Shown in pieces: positions 50,693 to 61,390 of a DNA stretch of 64,000 nucleotides. The translations under genes and the position numbers were made by a program. The notes beneath the pieces are model-generated. The model was not told the DNA's origin and did no database searches. It worked only from the letters and a program-made list of their open reading frames with translations. Location: assembly GCF_000708675.1 (NCBI RefSeq), contig NZ_JELR01000001.1, forward strand, positions 1,302,001 through 1,366,000, written 5' to 3'. Each line of letters begins with the position of its first letter. Position 1 is the stretch's first letter. The DNA comes from Microbulbifer sp. HZ11 (GTDB taxonomy: Bacteria; Pseudomonadota; Gammaproteobacteria; Pseudomonadales; Cellvibrionaceae).

Positions 50693-52693
50693 CTAATTCG
50701 GCGAATACCAGATGGGGGAACTGAAAGCGCGCTCCTGTAGAACCATCGGTACTTCTTTATCCATTTCAACCCCGTTTCGCACCTTGTCGAACAGCGTCCA
50801 ACGGGGCGTCGGTATCTCAAGTACCCGGGCGTAGTACACCGCTTTGTGCCTGGGATTGAATTCCTTATCCTCGAAAAAGCCGATCAGCTGGGCATCACCA
50901 ATACTATTGGTGTATTCCGCCGTTTCCAGATTGACGGTATTTCCGACCTTCTGAATATGCCCGGTACCGTCATCCTTACGATTTCCCGACCATCTCACGT
51001 TGTAAACTTTCTCGTGTGCGCGACCATTTCCATCCACCCACCCTTTGACAATCTGCAGCCGATCGAGATTGGCGCCATCCGGGTCTTTTAACGCCGCCAG
51101 TAGAAAGCGGATTGATTTCGTGGAGCCGTTGCCAGTTAACTTGCCCCCCATGGGCACACCCTTCTGATAGCCTCGCTTAACCAGGTCTGCTTCGGCATCC
51201 TGCGATACAAAATCAAAGCCACCAAAGAACCGCAGTGTCATACGCGGACCGGTGGTGGCAAATGTTTCCTTCCGCATCATGGCGTCCCAGATAGCTTCGC
51301 GGGTATTCTCCGTTGCCCAGACACCGGTCAGTCCGGATGCTGCCTGCTCCCAGCCCATGTAACTGCCACTGGGCCCGGTCAGCAACGGAAAGTCCCAGCG
51401 CTCTTTATTGCTGGGCTCCAGGGTTTTGAATTTACCAAAGAAGTTGTCTTCTTCTGTGGTACTCAATCCCACATGGTTGTCGGTACCCCCGTTCGCACCG
51501 TACTGGAAGGGGTTGGTACCCAATTCGGTTTCGATTCGCATGCCATCAATCAACGCCGGGCGCCAGTACTCGTAGCGAAAGGATCCTTTCGGTTTTGGCT
51601 TCAATATCAGGTTTCCACGGTCCCAAAGATCCCAGTCCGCAAACTCATCTTCCGGAGAGAGACTGGGGTGCGACTCACTCTGCCCCTTGATTTGAGTGAT
51701 CTCGTAGAGTGGCTCAAACCGCGCGCGCATTTGTGCCCACTCACTGGTCATGGGCGAGCCGTCAAAGCGCTTGTGCTCAAACATGCGGCCGTTGGACATA
51801 TTGCCGTTGTGGGGAATGGCGAGTACCCGACCGCCGGTCTTGTCCTCATAGGCGGCCATCCACGCCCACAGCTTTTCCGGGTCCTGTGTTTCAAAGGTGG
51901 TCAATGGCAGTAGGCGACGGGTCTTGCTGGCGTCATCGCGGAAGATCACATTGCGGTGCAGGTTATCACCACCGTCCGCATTGACCGTCCATTCATAGGC
52001 GATAAAGGTAGTGAATTCGCCGGGACGGTAATATTTTTCTGCCGCATCGACGGTTTTTTCCCAGGCGGATTTCATCCATTTAGGGTCCATCACCGTTTTC
52101 GGCAGCCGGCCCTCGGACTGCATCACAATCAATTCGCTTTTGGCATCTGCTGCGGCCTTTTCATCGCCGGAATTGAGCGCATCGTGCCAACGCTTCAGAG
52201 TTTCATCCGCTATCATTTCCGGGTTTCCGGCAATCAGCTCGTTGATTACGCCCATCCCGTCAGAATGGTCAGTGATCATATACCAGTCGTACGGGCGGGC
52301 GAGCCTCGCCTTGAGCCCCGAATTGGATTTGACTTCCTCCCCGGTGGCGAAGCGATAGGCATCTTCCGGAGAAAGAATCGCCCCATCCATGCCTGCATCC
52401 GCAGACCAGCCGGTGTGCACATGGGTATCGCCAAAATATGCCTGCACGGGATAACCAGATGGGGAAGACTGCGACGCTGACGCTGATTTCCCAGACATTT
52501 CCGGATTTGGTAAGGGCGCTTTTCCAGTTGTATCCACATGCTGGTCATCCGCTCTACCAAGTTCTTCCTCGATCAGTGCGCCGTCTTTTTCGTCTGGGGC
52601 GGCGCCTGCACTTCTTCCATCAGGATCACCGCCACAGGCAATCAGAAAAAAACTCAATGCAAGTGCAACACCTGTCATTCCGCGCTTAAGCAT
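50693..52693 (-). CDS. DUF3604 family lipoprotein
   Basis: A 666-residue lipoprotein (lipobox LIAC at about residue 19) followed by a Ser/Asp-rich spacer and a DUF3604 domain. The start of the domain, YFGDTHVHTGWSADA, carries paired His like PHP-type metal hydrolases, and later YDWYMITDHSDGMG and NGGTDNHVGLS contain further likely metal ligands. DUF3604 genes are often close to sulfatases in marine genomes. I choose the ATG at 52693, with AGGGAA upstream, over the longer frame to 52807. A hydrolase is likely, but no activity is established. Confidence 0.82.
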   Translation of the reverse strand: MLKRGMTGVALALSFFLIACGGDPDGRSAGAAPDEKDGALIEEELGRADDQHVDTTGKAPLPNPEMSGKSASASQSSPSGYPVQAYFGDTHVHTGWSADAGMDGAILSPEDAYRFATGEEVKSNSGLKARLARPYDWYMITDHSDGMGVINELIAGNPEMIADETLKRWHDALNSGDEKAAADAKSELIVMQSEGRLPKTVMDPKWMKSAWEKTVDAAEKYYRPGEFTTFIAYEWTVNADGGDNLHRNVIFRDDASKTRRLLPLTTFETQDPEKLWAWMAAYEDKTGGRVLAIPHNGNMSNGRMFEHKRFDGSPMTSEWAQMRARFEPLYEITQIKGQSESHPSLSPEDEFADWDLWDRGNLILKPKPKGSFRYEYWRPALIDGMRIETELGTNPFQYGANGGTDNHVGLSTTEEDNFFGKFKTLEPSNKERWDFPLLTGPSGSYMGWEQAASGLTGVWATENTREAIWDAMMRKETFATTGPRMTLRFFGGFDFVSQDAEADLVKRGYQKGVPMGGKLTGNGSTKSIRFLLAALKDPDGANLDRLQIVKGWVDGNGRAHEKVYNVRWSGNRKDDGTGHIQKVGNTVNLETAEYTNSIGDAQLIGFFEDKEFNPRHKAVYYARVLEIPTPRWTLFDKVRNGVEMDKEVPMVLQERAFSSPIWYSPN

Positions 52694-52936
52694 GATGAAT
52701 TCCCTGTTAGATAGTAAGGACGCCGGAGTTGTCTGGAAATGGACCAGTGATTCTGGTTTCGCGTGAGTATAGAACCGGGGGTAGCGACGAACATTGCGGT
52801 GGCGCAAGAGAGACTTTGTTCCCGGAGCGTCGACACCCTATTCGGGCTTCTATAATCTTCCCGTTCGTCAGTGTGAATAATCTGCCACACACAGCACCGC
52901 GCAATCCGCACACCATTACCGTTTTATGGGGGAAAC

Positions 52937-54058
52937 ATGGCCCAGGGCTCGAGAAAGGCTGTTCTATACGCCATCTGTGTAAACGCCATCATCACAGTGC
53001 TCAAGGGAGTGGCGGCTCTCGCGACTCATTCCGCCGCAATGATGAACGAAGCGGTACACAGCCTGATGGATACCCTAAACCAGATTTTTCTGCTGATCGG
53101 GTTAAAGCGCGGTGGACGGCCCGCGGACAGCCACTATGCGTTTGGCCACGGGCAAAAGAAGTATCTGTGGAACCTGTGGAGCGCCATCGGCCTGTTCTCC
53201 ATCGGCTGTGGCCTTGGCCTCGCCCATGCATGGCACGCCTGGCACAACCTCGACCAGGTTGATCGACCAGAGGCGATTTCGGTTCTCGGTTTTGACATCG
53301 CGCCGATCTGGGTTTCCGGTGTGGTGCTGTTTATCGCCCTGGTGCTCGAAGGCTACGTGCTGATGGTCGCCGCTAAAGAGTTCTTTTCACGCATGCGCGC
53401 CGAGGGCAGGAAAAACCCGTTTCGGTACCTGGCCGATGCGGATGACCCCACTCTCATCGCCGTACTGCTTGAGGACAGCATCGCGGTAACTGGCGTTATC
53501 CTCGCCGCTACGGGTATCGGACTAACCCAGACTACGGGTAATCCCATGTGGGATATCGGCTTCTCGGTTTCCATTGCGGTCATGCTGGGACTGACGGCCA
53601 TCTTTCTCGGCATGATCAACATGCGCTACCTGACGAATATCCGCGACAAGGACGCCGAGCGCGCATTTCACGAGATCATCAAACATCACCGGGAGGTTGA
53701 ACGGTATCACGACCTGAGATCAGTGATTGTGGATGACACCCACACGGTCGTCGTTGCGGAAATCGAGGTGCGCGAAGAGGTTTTGATGCGGGGCATGAAC
53801 GACCGCATTGACCGGCATGAGCAGCAACTGCTGGAAAGAGTAGCGGAGCATCGCAGAAATGACGCCGTTCTCGAGTACGCCGAGACACGCGCCATCGTGC
53901 AGGCGACCCTTGAAGCAACGGAAGAGTTAATCGATGAGCTCGAGGCCGAACTAAAGCAACGTTGCCCCCGGGTGTTTCACCTAACCATCGAGATCGATGG
54001 TATCGCAGCACCGTCGAAACTGGATGTGCCGGAGCAACTGAGAGGGAAATCCCTCTGA
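52937..54058 (+). CDS. Cation diffusion facilitator, ZnT9-like
   Basis: A 373-residue inner-membrane CDF transporter. The helix-2 site is NEAVHSLMDTLNQ (His and Asp four apart) and the helix-5 site is LLEDSIAVTG, with Glu-Asp where most bacterial zinc exporters have His-x3-Asp. HYAFGHGQKKYLW follows helix 2. This combination matches the SLC30A9-like subgroup. A long C-terminal cytoplasmic domain (about 210-373) is rich in charged residues. GGGGAAAC precedes the ATG. The cation is uncertain. Confidence 0.88.
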   Translation: MAQGSRKAVLYAICVNAIITVLKGVAALATHSAAMMNEAVHSLMDTLNQIFLLIGLKRGGRPADSHYAFGHGQKKYLWNLWSAIGLFSIGCGLGLAHAWHAWHNLDQVDRPEAISVLGFDIAPIWVSGVVLFIALVLEGYVLMVAAKEFFSRMRAEGRKNPFRYLADADDPTLIAVLLEDSIAVTGVILAATGIGLTQTTGNPMWDIGFSVSIAVMLGLTAIFLGMINMRYLTNIRDKDAERAFHEIIKHHREVERYHDLRSVIVDDTHTVVVAEIEVREEVLMRGMNDRIDRHEQQLLERVAEHRRNDAVLEYAETRAIVQATLEATEELIDELEAELKQRCPRVFHLTIEIDGIAAPSKLDVPEQLRGKSL

Positions 54059-54145
54059 TCGCCCCTGTCGTGCCAATTCGCTCCGGCGACACGCGACTCG
54101 AGAGAACGGCAGTGCCTGCACAATCTGCGGGCACTGCGGTCCGGA

Positions 54146-54469
54146 TCACTTGGGTGGTAGGGTCCCGGCAAACTCGACACCCCGGGTCACCCATCCGTCC
54201 AGGTCTGCGGCGATTGCATCTTCTTCCACATAAACCATTCCTTTCAGCGGGCGGCCGGTGAAATCCATGGGCCGTGTGTAGCGTTCGCCAAGTGCCGCCT
54301 GATAGTTGTCCGGCCCTACTCGCACCATCAATTCCTCACCCACCACGCCACAGGCCATATTGCCATTCAGCATAAAGGCCAGCCCGCCAAACATCTGCTT
54401 CTCACTCAGGCCATCTTCTTCCTGCAGTACTTCACGGACTTTTTCTACCAGTTCTTCACTGTACGACAT
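54146..54469 (-). CDS. TfoX N-terminal domain protein
   Basis: A 107-residue protein with the TfoX/Sxy N-terminal domain (KQMFGGLAFMLNGNMACGV) and nothing else; the C-terminal competence domain is absent. Such stand-alone proteins are common and are not proven competence regulators. AAGGAGTT lies upstream of the ATG. It is 43 bases downstream of a DUF1801 gene, and the two are often found together. Confidence 0.88.
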   Translation of the reverse strand: MSYSEELVEKVREVLQEEDGLSEKQMFGGLAFMLNGNMACGVVGEELMVRVGPDNYQAALGERYTRPMDFTGRPLKGMVYVEEDAIAADLDGWVTRGVEFAGTLPPK

Positions 54470-54512
54470 GGCTAACTCCTTCGTTTTATATCAATTCCCT
54501 ATGCCAATCACT

Positions 54513-54890
54513 TCACCGGGAGCGCATCTTCAGGGCAGAGGCGATTACCGGTCGCAGGTCTTCAAACGCAATATCGTCGCTGTCGCGAAAATTCAGACAA
54601 CCCGTGCCGCATTTCACCGAGGGGTGCCTATCCAGGTACGGCTGTATATGCTCCCGCGCACAGGTGTAAAGCGACAGGTAGCTCTGCTGGCTCGCCAGTG
54701 CCACCCAACCGTCGCCAAGCGCATAGGTAGGCATTCTGTATTTCATCGAGAGGCTGGTATCGGGAAAGTTGGCAACAATCAGATTGTGAAGCTTTTGCAG
54801 GCGTTCACTACGCCAGGTCGAAAGCTGGCTGACGTACTCGGCAAGCAGCTGGGGGATGGTATCTGAAGCAGTCTGCGATGGTGTGTCCAT
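54513..54890 (-). CDS. DUF1801 domain protein
   Basis: A 125-residue cytoplasmic protein of the DUF1801 (YdhG-like) family: LHNLIVANFPDTSLSMKYRM and PTYALGDGWVALASQQSYLS are the recognised segments (each 20 residues), and KCGTGCLNFRDSDDI near the end is typical. Function unknown. Probably cotranscribed with the TfoX-domain gene. Confidence 0.85.
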   Translation of the reverse strand: MDTPSQTASDTIPQLLAEYVSQLSTWRSERLQKLHNLIVANFPDTSLSMKYRMPTYALGDGWVALASQQSYLSLYTCAREHIQPYLDRHPSVKCGTGCLNFRDSDDIAFEDLRPVIASALKMRSR

Positions 54891-55260
54891 GCGTAAAATG
54901 TTTTTGCGCTTATTGATTACAGTGTAGCAAAGAAATCAAAAAGTGCCCGGGCAGTCAGAGAACGATATTCTCGGTTGTCCTGGAAATCGACTCTTCCCCA
55001 AAACGACAAAGCCCCGGCTTGCCGCAATGCTATTTAACGTAGCTGAGAGTGAAGGTGACGATTCCGGGGGCGGTCTTGTGAGACCTTCACCGCCAGGGAT
55101 GGCGGTACAGAGCCCCCAGGGATGGGTGAACGGGGGGCGCCTGGCTCGTGTCTCGCAAGACCGCCCCCGGGAGCGGCGCCGCCACAAAATTTCTTAAGTG
55201 AACGGCATTGCCGGGGCTTTGGGTTCGCCTGCAAGCAGGCTTCTAAGGACGTTAGGCGCT
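54891..55260. other. Gap between purL and DUF1801, mostly repeat
   Basis: No gene is seen in these 370 bases. The outer boundary looks like an inverted pair, AAAGCCCCGGC at 55008-55018 and GCCGGGGCTTT at 55210-55220, enclosing repeat copy B. GCCTGC/GCAGGC near 55226-55240 is a small hairpin that could help end purL transcription, though no U-tract follows. Confidence 0.6.
55064..55190 (+). repeat. Structured intergenic repeat, copy B
   Basis: 21 bp arms at 55064-55084 and 55150-55170 pair at 20 of 21 positions (the exception allows a G-U pair in RNA). The enclosed core carries two smaller hairpins around CACCGCC/GGCGGT and GCCCCC/GGGT segments and is 47/52 identical to the core of copy A, while the outer stem is different in sequence. 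Both copies continue into a short GC-rich hairpin ending GCCGCCAC. The conserved core with changed but paired stems suggests selection on folding. Confidence 0.75.
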
Positions 55261-58200
55261 TCAGTCGACAAACACGCGCGCATTGCGGAACAGGCGCATC
55301 CACCCCGAATCCTCTTCCCAATCGTCCGGGCGCCAGCTGTTGCTGACCGCGCGGGCAACACGCTCCGGGTGCGGCATCATGATGGTCACGCGGCCGTCCT
55401 CGGAACACAGAGAGGTAATACCATTAACCGAACCATTGGGGTTGGCCGGATAAGTTTCGGTAATCTGCTGGTTATTGTTCAGGTAACGCATCGCAATGGT
55501 GCCGGACTGCTCGCAAGCCTCCAGCGCCTTCTGATCCGCAAACTCCACACGCCCTTCACCGTGGGCAACCGCCACCGGCATATAGGAACCCGCCATCCCC
55601 TTGAACAGCACAGACGGGGAATCTTCCACGCCCACCAGTGCAAAGCGCGCCTCATACTGCTCGGACAGGTTGCGTACAAAACGCGGCCAGTGGCCAGCCC
55701 CCGGAATCAGCTCCTTGATCACCGAGAACATCTGACAACCGTTACACACGCCCAGGCCAAAAGTGTCCTTGCGGTTAAAGAAGCCTTCAAACTGATCGCG
55801 GGCGCGGTCATTGAACAGAATGGTCTTTGCCCAGCCCTCACCGGCGCCGAGCACGTCACCGTAAGAGAAGCCACCGCAGCCCACCAGGCCCTTGAACTGA
55901 TCCAGTTCAACACGACCGGCAAGGATATCGCTCATATGCACGTCGATGGCGTTAAAGCCCGCGCGGTGGAAAGAGTGCGCCATTTCCACCTGGCTGTTCA
56001 CGCCCTGCTCCCGCAGGATGGCGATCTTCGGGCGTACACCTTTCTTAATATACGGCGCGGCAATGTCTTCGTTGACGTCATAGGACAGTTTGACCGACAG
56101 GCCCGGGTCGTCCTTGGCACTCTTGGCGATTGCGTCAAACTCCTGCTTGGCGCAATCCGCGTTGTCGCGCAGGGATTGGATGCGATAGCTGGTCTCGCTC
56201 CAGATCTGCTGCAGCTCCGCTCGGCTGCGATTGAAGATATCATTGTCTTCAAACGTAATCCGCAGGCGTTCGGTTTCGTTCAATTCACCAATGCGATGCG
56301 CAGGTACACCCACCGAGGCAAACCGCATTGCCAGCATATCCGCATCGGCGCTCGGCACCTGAAGTACCGCACCCAGCTCCTCATTGAACAGAGCGGCAAT
56401 GGGATCGTCACCCAGGTCATAAATTTCCACATCGATACCCACGCGACCGGCAAAGCTCATTTCTGCAAGTGTCGCGAACAGGCCACCGTCTGAACGGTCG
56501 TGGTACGCAATGACCTTTTCCTCTTCAAGCAGCTCCTGCATCACATCGAAGAAGCCTTTCAGGCGCCTGGCATCGTCCAGATCCGCCGGCTTGTCCCCTA
56601 CCTGGCCGTAGACCTGTGCCAGACAGGATCCCCCCAGGCGGTTTTTGCCCGCCCCCAGGTCCACAAGCAGCAGCTCGCTTTCGCCCTTTTTCATTTTACG
56701 CAGCTGCGGGGTTACCACCTTGCGCACGTCGGTAACCGGGCTAAAGGCCGAAATCACCAGAGACAGCGGCGCAGTCACCGCTTTCTCCTCACCACCATCA
56801 TTCCAGGCAGTGCGCATGGACATGGAGTCCTTGCCCACCGGGATGGTGATATTCAGTTCCGGGCACAGTTCCATACCTACCGCTTCCACGGTGCGGTACA
56901 GCTTCTCTTCCTCACCGGGGTGGCCAGCGGCACACATCCAGTTGGCGGAGAGTTTGATATCGGAAAGTTGTTTGATCGGCGCGCAGGCAATGTTGGTAAT
57001 AGCCTCACCCACCGCCAGGCGACCCGAGGCCGGCGCGTCCAGCAGCGCCACCGGGGTGCGCTCGCCCATGGACATGGCTTCACCGGCGGTGCTGTCGTAA
57101 GCCACGGTAGTGACCGCGCAATCTGCCACCGGCACCTGCCAGGGGCCGACCATCTGATCGCGACTGACCTGACCGGTTACGGTACGGTCGCCGATGGTGA
57201 TCAGAAAATTCTTGCTGGCGACGGTGGGCAGGCGCAGAACCCGCTCAGCGGCTTCGTCCAGTTTGATACTGCTGGTGTCGAAGGCGGTGGTTTTCACTTC
57301 CACCTTCTCAGCGGTACGGTGCATCTTCGGCGGTTTGCCGAACAGCACGGACATGGGCAGGTCGACCGGCTTGGCGTCGAACTGCGTGTCATTCAGGGTC
57401 AAGTGCTTCTCGCTGGTGGCTTCACCCACCACCGCGAAAGGCGCACGCTCGCGCTCACAAATTTTCTCAAAGCGCGCTAGGTCTTCCGGCATCACCGCCA
57501 GTACATAGCGCTCCTGAGATTCGTTACACCAGATTTCCAGCGGGCTCATGCCCGGCTCGTCGGAGGGCACATTGCGCAACTCAAAGCTACCGCCGGTTCC
57601 GCCGTCTTTCACCAGTTCCGGGAAGGCGTTGGACAGGCCGCCAGCACCCACATCGTGGATAAACGCGATGGGGTTCTTATCCCCCAGCTGCCAGCACTGG
57701 TCGATGACTTCCTGACAGCGGCGCTCGATTTCGGGGTTTTGACGCTGCACTGAAGCAAAATCCAGATCTTCAGAGCTGGAGCCGCTGGCCATACTGGAGG
57801 CTGCGCCGCCACCGAGGCCAATCAACATGGCCGGGCCACCCAGTGCAATCAGCTTGGCACCGGGCTTGAACTCCGGCTTTTCCACATGTTCCTCGCGGAT
57901 GTTGCCATAACCGCCGGCCAGCATAATCGGCTTGTGGTAGCCCCGGCGCTCGCCGTTGAAGTCTTCTTCAAAGGTCCGGAAATAACCGCAAATATTCGGG
58001 CGACCGAACTCGTTATTAAACGCAGCCCCACCGATCGGGCCCTCGATCATGATGTCCAGCGCGGTCACGATGCGCTCGGGCTTGCCGTAATCCACCTCCC
58101 ACGGCTGCAGGTGACCGGGGATCTGCAGGTTGGACACGGTAAATCCGGTGAGGCCCACTTTTGGCTTGGAGCCGCGGCCCACGGCGCCTTCGTCGCGGAT

Positions 58201-59139
58201 CTCACCGCCGGCGCCGGTGCCTGCACCAGAGAAAGGCGCGATCGCAGTCGGGTGGTTGTGGGTCTCCACCTTCATTAAGAGGTGAATGGCTTCCTGGCTA
58301 AAACCATATTCCTTGGTTTCCGGGTCTGGGTAAAAACGACCGGCTTTGTGGCCAACCACCACCGCGGCGTTATCTGCGTAGGCGGACAGCACATCTTCCC
58401 CGCCCTTGCGGTAGGTGTTCTTGATCATGCCGAACAGGGAGTGCGGCATCTCTTCGCCATCAATGGTCCAGCTGGCATTGAAGATCTTGTGGCGGCAGTG
58501 TTCCGAGTTCGCCTGGGCGAACATCATCAGCTCTACATCGGTGGGATTGCGTTCCAGTTCTTCAAAACTGGTCAGCAGGTAGTCAATCTCGTCTTCCGCC
58601 AGGGCCAGACCCAGGGTGACATTCGCTTCCACCAGCGCATCACGGCCGCCACTCAGCACATCCACACTACCCATCGGGCGCGGCTCTTCCACCTGGAACA
58701 ACTGCTCTGCGTCACCTAATTCGGTGTACACGGTTTCAACCATGCGGTCATGCAGTTCCGCGGCCAGCACCTTGCGTTCAGCGTCGGTTAATTTCACACC
58801 GGTAAGATAGTAAGCAACACCTCGTTCCAGGCGGTGGACCGCAGTCAAACCCGCATTGTGGGCGATGTCGGTTGCCTTGGAGGACCAGGGCGAGATAGTG
58901 CCCGGACGCGGGACGACCAGCAGCAACTCGCCTTCCGGCTGGTGCTTTTCTTCGGTCGGGCCGTATTGCAGCAAACGCTCCAGCAGCGCCTGGTCCTTGT
59001 CGCCGAGCGTTTCGCTGTCGGCGAAGTGAACGAACTCGGCGTATACATCCTCTACCGCCGGCAGTAAGGCACGGAGTTGAGAGAGCAGTTTTTGATGGCG
59101 GAATTTCGACAGTGCGGGAGCACCACGCAGAACTAGCAT
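55261..59139 (-). CDS. purL: Phosphoribosylformylglycinamidine synthase
   Basis: Large single-chain purine enzyme of 1292 residues that converts FGAR to FGAM using glutamine and ATP. N-terminal and two AIR-synthetase-like domains are followed by a C-terminal glutaminase with nucleophile Cys1132 (GVCNGCQMF) and the MMPHPERV block. [20 protein letters not shown] (20 residues) marks the ATP-binding region. The frame continues to 59394, but I choose the ATG at 59139 because [14 protein letters not shown] is the normal PurL start. Divergent from mltF, as in many gammaproteobacteria. Confidence 0.97.
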   Translation of the reverse strand: MLVLRGAPALSKFRHQKLLSQLRALLPAVEDVYAEFVHFADSETLGDKDQALLERLLQYGPTEEKHQPEGELLLVVPRPGTISPWSSKATDIAHNAGLTAVHRLERGVAYYLTGVKLTDAERKVLAAELHDRMVETVYTELGDAEQLFQVEEPRPMGSVDVLSGGRDALVEANVTLGLALAEDEIDYLLTSFEELERNPTDVELMMFAQANSEHCRHKIFNASWTIDGEEMPHSLFGMIKNTYRKGGEDVLSAYADNAAVVVGHKAGRFYPDPETKEYGFSQEAIHLLMKVETHNHPTAIAPFSGAGTGAGGEIRDEGAVGRGSKPKVGLTGFTVSNLQIPGHLQPWEVDYGKPERIVTALDIMIEGPIGGAAFNNEFGRPNICGYFRTFEEDFNGERRGYHKPIMLAGGYGNIREEHVEKPEFKPGAKLIALGGPAMLIGLGGGAASSMASGSSSEDLDFASVQRQNPEIERRCQEVIDQCWQLGDKNPIAFIHDVGAGGLSNAFPELVKDGGTGGSFELRNVPSDEPGMSPLEIWCNESQERYVLAVMPEDLARFEKICERERAPFAVVGEATSEKHLTLNDTQFDAKPVDLPMSVLFGKPPKMHRTAEKVEVKTTAFDTSSIKLDEAAERVLRLPTVASKNFLITIGDRTVTGQVSRDQMVGPWQVPVADCAVTTVAYDSTAGEAMSMGERTPVALLDAPASGRLAVGEAITNIACAPIKQLSDIKLSANWMCAAGHPGEEEKLYRTVEAVGMELCPELNITIPVGKDSMSMRTAWNDGGEEKAVTAPLSLVISAFSPVTDVRKVVTPQLRKMKKGESELLLVDLGAGKNRLGGSCLAQVYGQVGDKPADLDDARRLKGFFDVMQELLEEEKVIAYHDRSDGGLFATLAEMSFAGRVGIDVEIYDLGDDPIAALFNEELGAVLQVPSADADMLAMRFASVGVPAHRIGELNETERLRITFEDNDIFNRSRAELQQIWSETSYRIQSLRDNADCAKQEFDAIAKSAKDDPGLSVKLSYDVNEDIAAPYIKKGVRPKIAILREQGVNSQVEMAHSFHRAGFNAIDVHMSDILAGRVELDQFKGLVGCGGFSYGDVLGAGEGWAKTILFNDRARDQFEGFFNRKDTFGLGVCNGCQMFSVIKELIPGAGHWPRFVRNLSEQYEARFALVGVEDSPSVLFKGMAGSYMPVAVAHGEGRVEFADQKALEACEQSGTIAMRYLNNNQQITETYPANPNGSVNGITSLCSEDGRVTIMMPHPERVARAVSNSWRPDDWEEDSGWMRLFRNARVFVD

Positions 59140-59723
59140 CGCGGGAGTTGGCCTCTTGTCTGGATTTGAGCGCCTGCGGGCGGAAGCATCAGATCGGTTA
59201 GGACGGGCCACGCAGGTACACCGGGAATCGGAGCGCGCGCATTGTACCCGAAGCATCGCCGCTCCAACACTGTCAAGCGGGCATCCGGCGGTGAAACACT
59301 GCCGGCACCCACGTGAACAGAGTAAATGCGGTCGGATTGGCGCTGGCGGCAACCCGAGATTAGCGAGTGCCACACCGGACCTGACACCGTCCACTACACT
59401 GAAAAGTGGATCGAAACAACCCGATCAATCACAAACTCAGGGGACAATTCTGGTCACAATTGGTCAGACTCCTCATATATGAGGTAAAATTGCCGCGCTT
59501 TCGCCTGACCCTGTTCAAATAATAGGCAAAGCCCGGCAGCACGTGCGGTAATCAGGAAGGGTGGCAAGTTGATATGCCGCAAATGAATACCGCAGAGGAT
59601 AGTCGCGAGGCGCAGCGGATCGCGCCCGCAGCAGAGCAAGGATACCGGCCCAGGACCAACCGGATGAAAGGGCTCCGCTCTGCGTATCAATAATGCTAAC
59701 GAAAGGATTCGAGGGGACCGCCT
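59140..59723. promoter_or_regulatory. Divergent purL/mltF gap
   Basis: 584 bases without a firm gene. A perfect 14 bp palindrome, CCTCATATATGAGG, is at 59471-59484, directly followed by TAAAAT; together with TTGGTC at 59460-59465 this could be a promoter towards mltF, though the spacing of 19 is long. A 39-codon frame (59574-59693) lies between this site and mltF and is described separately. Confidence 0.45.
59574..59693 (+). CDS. Possible 39-residue small protein upstream of mltF
   Basis: ATG to TAA frame encoding a hydrophilic, Arg/Gln-rich peptide (MPQMNTAEDSREAQRIAPA...) with no membrane segment or known motif. AGGAAGG lies about 13 bases upstream, further than ideal. It ends 30 bases before mltF, so it could be a leader peptide, or simply untranslated leader sequence. 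Weakly supported. Confidence 0.2.
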   Translation: MPQMNTAEDSREAQRIAPAAEQGYRPRTNRMKGLRSAYQ

Positions 59724-61202
59724 ATGATCATGAAAAGCCGACTGTTGCGATACAGCCGCCGCCTGTTGAAGGGGGTGGCCCTGGCCTGTTGTGCTTCTCT
59801 TTTGGTGGCAAGCAAAGCTCCCAGCCTGCTGGAGCAGGTCAAAACGTCGGGCAAGCTGGTTGTGCTGTCACAGAACGGACCCACCACCTATTACGAAGAC
59901 GCCAATGGCCGCTATACCGGCTTCGAATACGGTATGTTGCGTGAGTTTGCCCGCGAACTCGGAGTGGAGCTGGAAATCCGGGACGTCCACGACCTCAGCC
60001 ACCTGTTCAGTGAACTGGGCAACCCCGAGTCCGGCGCGCACCTGGCTGCGGCGGGCCTCACCGTCACCTCCGAGCGCCGCGAACAGGTGCGCTTTGCCCC
60101 TTCCTACTTCGAAATCCGCCAGCAGGTCATCTATCGTCTGGGCGAACAGCGCCCGCGCAGTGTCGCCGACCTCGAGGGCAAGAATATTGCCGTCATTGCC
60201 GGAAGCGCCCACGCGGAACAGCTGCGTAAGCTGTCCCAACGCTACGAAAACCTTTCCTGGGAAGAAATTTCCGATGTGGATGCGATGGAACTGGTGGAGA
60301 TGGTCAACGAAGGCCAATACCACTACGCCGTTGTCGACTCCAATGCCTATGCGGTTCACCGGGGCCTCTACCCCAACACCCATATCGCGTTTAACCTGAC
60401 CCAATTTCAACCGGTTTCCTGGGCCTTCCCCAAAGGGGAAGACGACACCCTGTACCGCGCTGCCCGCAACTTTATGTTGCGCGCCAACACCAGTGGTCTG
60501 GTGGCGGAGCTGCGTGAACTCTACTTCGGTCACGTCAGCAAAATGAATGTGGGAGGCGCCAAGACCTTTGCCCAGCTGACCCGCGACCGCCTGCCAAAAT
60601 GGCGCGAAGAACTACAGAAAACCGCGGACAAATACGGGCTGGACTGGGAGCTGCTGGCAGCCCTGAGCTATCAGGAATCCCACTGGAATCCCCGCGCGAA
60701 GTCGCCCACCGGGGTGCGCGGACTGATGATGCTGACCCGCGCAACCGCCCGCGAAATGGGTGTGAATCGCCTGGACCCACTGGAAAGTATCGATGGCGGG
60801 GCGCGCTATTTCCTGCAGGTGCGCGACAAGATTCCCGCACGCATTCGTGAACCCGACCGCACCTGGATGGCCCTCGCCGCCTACAACGTAGGATACGGTC
60901 ATCTTGAAGATGCACGAGTACTTACCCAGCAAATGGGCGGCAACCCCGACCGCTGGGCGGACGTAAGGGACCACCTGCCCTTGCTGGCAAAGCGCCAGTA
61001 CTACAAGAACCTGAAACACGGCTACGCACGGGGCTGGGAGCCGGTGACCTATGTGCAGAATATCCGCCACTACCAGGCCCTGCTGACCTGGACCAGCCGC
61101 ATCGAGGAACAGCGCCTGGCCGCAGCGGCCGCCAATGACAACGGCGAAGCGCTGGCAGAAGTACCCGCAGCAGAGGCCGCCGCATCCCAGTCGGCCCTTT
61201 AG
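59724..61202 (+). CDS. mltF: Membrane-bound lytic transglycosylase F
   Basis: A 492-residue murein lytic transglycosylase anchored at the outer membrane. It has an N-terminal export signal, an ABC-type solute-binding-like domain (about 36-270, SGKLVVLSQNGPTTYYED) and a C-terminal SLT domain (about 295-450) with catalytic Glu318 in LSYQESHWNPRAKSPTGVRG (20 residues) and the LAAYNVGYGHLEDAR block. GAGGGG lies about 10 bases before the ATG at 59724; the ATG at 59730 is also possible. Ala/Glu-rich C-terminal tail. Confidence 0.95.
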   Translation: MIMKSRLLRYSRRLLKGVALACCASLLVASKAPSLLEQVKTSGKLVVLSQNGPTTYYEDANGRYTGFEYGMLREFARELGVELEIRDVHDLSHLFSELGNPESGAHLAAAGLTVTSERREQVRFAPSYFEIRQQVIYRLGEQRPRSVADLEGKNIAVIAGSAHAEQLRKLSQRYENLSWEEISDVDAMELVEMVNEGQYHYAVVDSNAYAVHRGLYPNTHIAFNLTQFQPVSWAFPKGEDDTLYRAARNFMLRANTSGLVAELRELYFGHVSKMNVGGAKTFAQLTRDRLPKWREELQKTADKYGLDWELLAALSYQESHWNPRAKSPTGVRGLMMLTRATAREMGVNRLDPLESIDGGARYFLQVRDKIPARIREPDRTWMALAAYNVGYGHLEDARVLTQQMGGNPDRWADVRDHLPLLAKRQYYKNLKHGYARGWEPVTYVQNIRHYQALLTWTSRIEEQRLAAAAANDNGEALAEVPAAEAAASQSAL

Positions 61203-61390
61203 TTCCAGCACGACACCCACTCCCCCACAGGGCGGCCATTGGCCGCCCTGCCTGTTCTCCCTCCCGCCAGCCACGTGGAAGAGGTCACAAATCCCCTCCA
61301 CCACAGGTGCAAGTCACAAAATTCCTCCTATGCTTATTTCAGCGAACCGATCATTTCGGCGCCATCATCCGATAGATACGAGGAACTCTT

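Noticed and set aside
59140-59394. 85-residue N-terminal extension of PurL
   Set aside because: It is Arg/Cys-rich and unlike PurL; the normal start [13 protein letters not shown] is at 59139.
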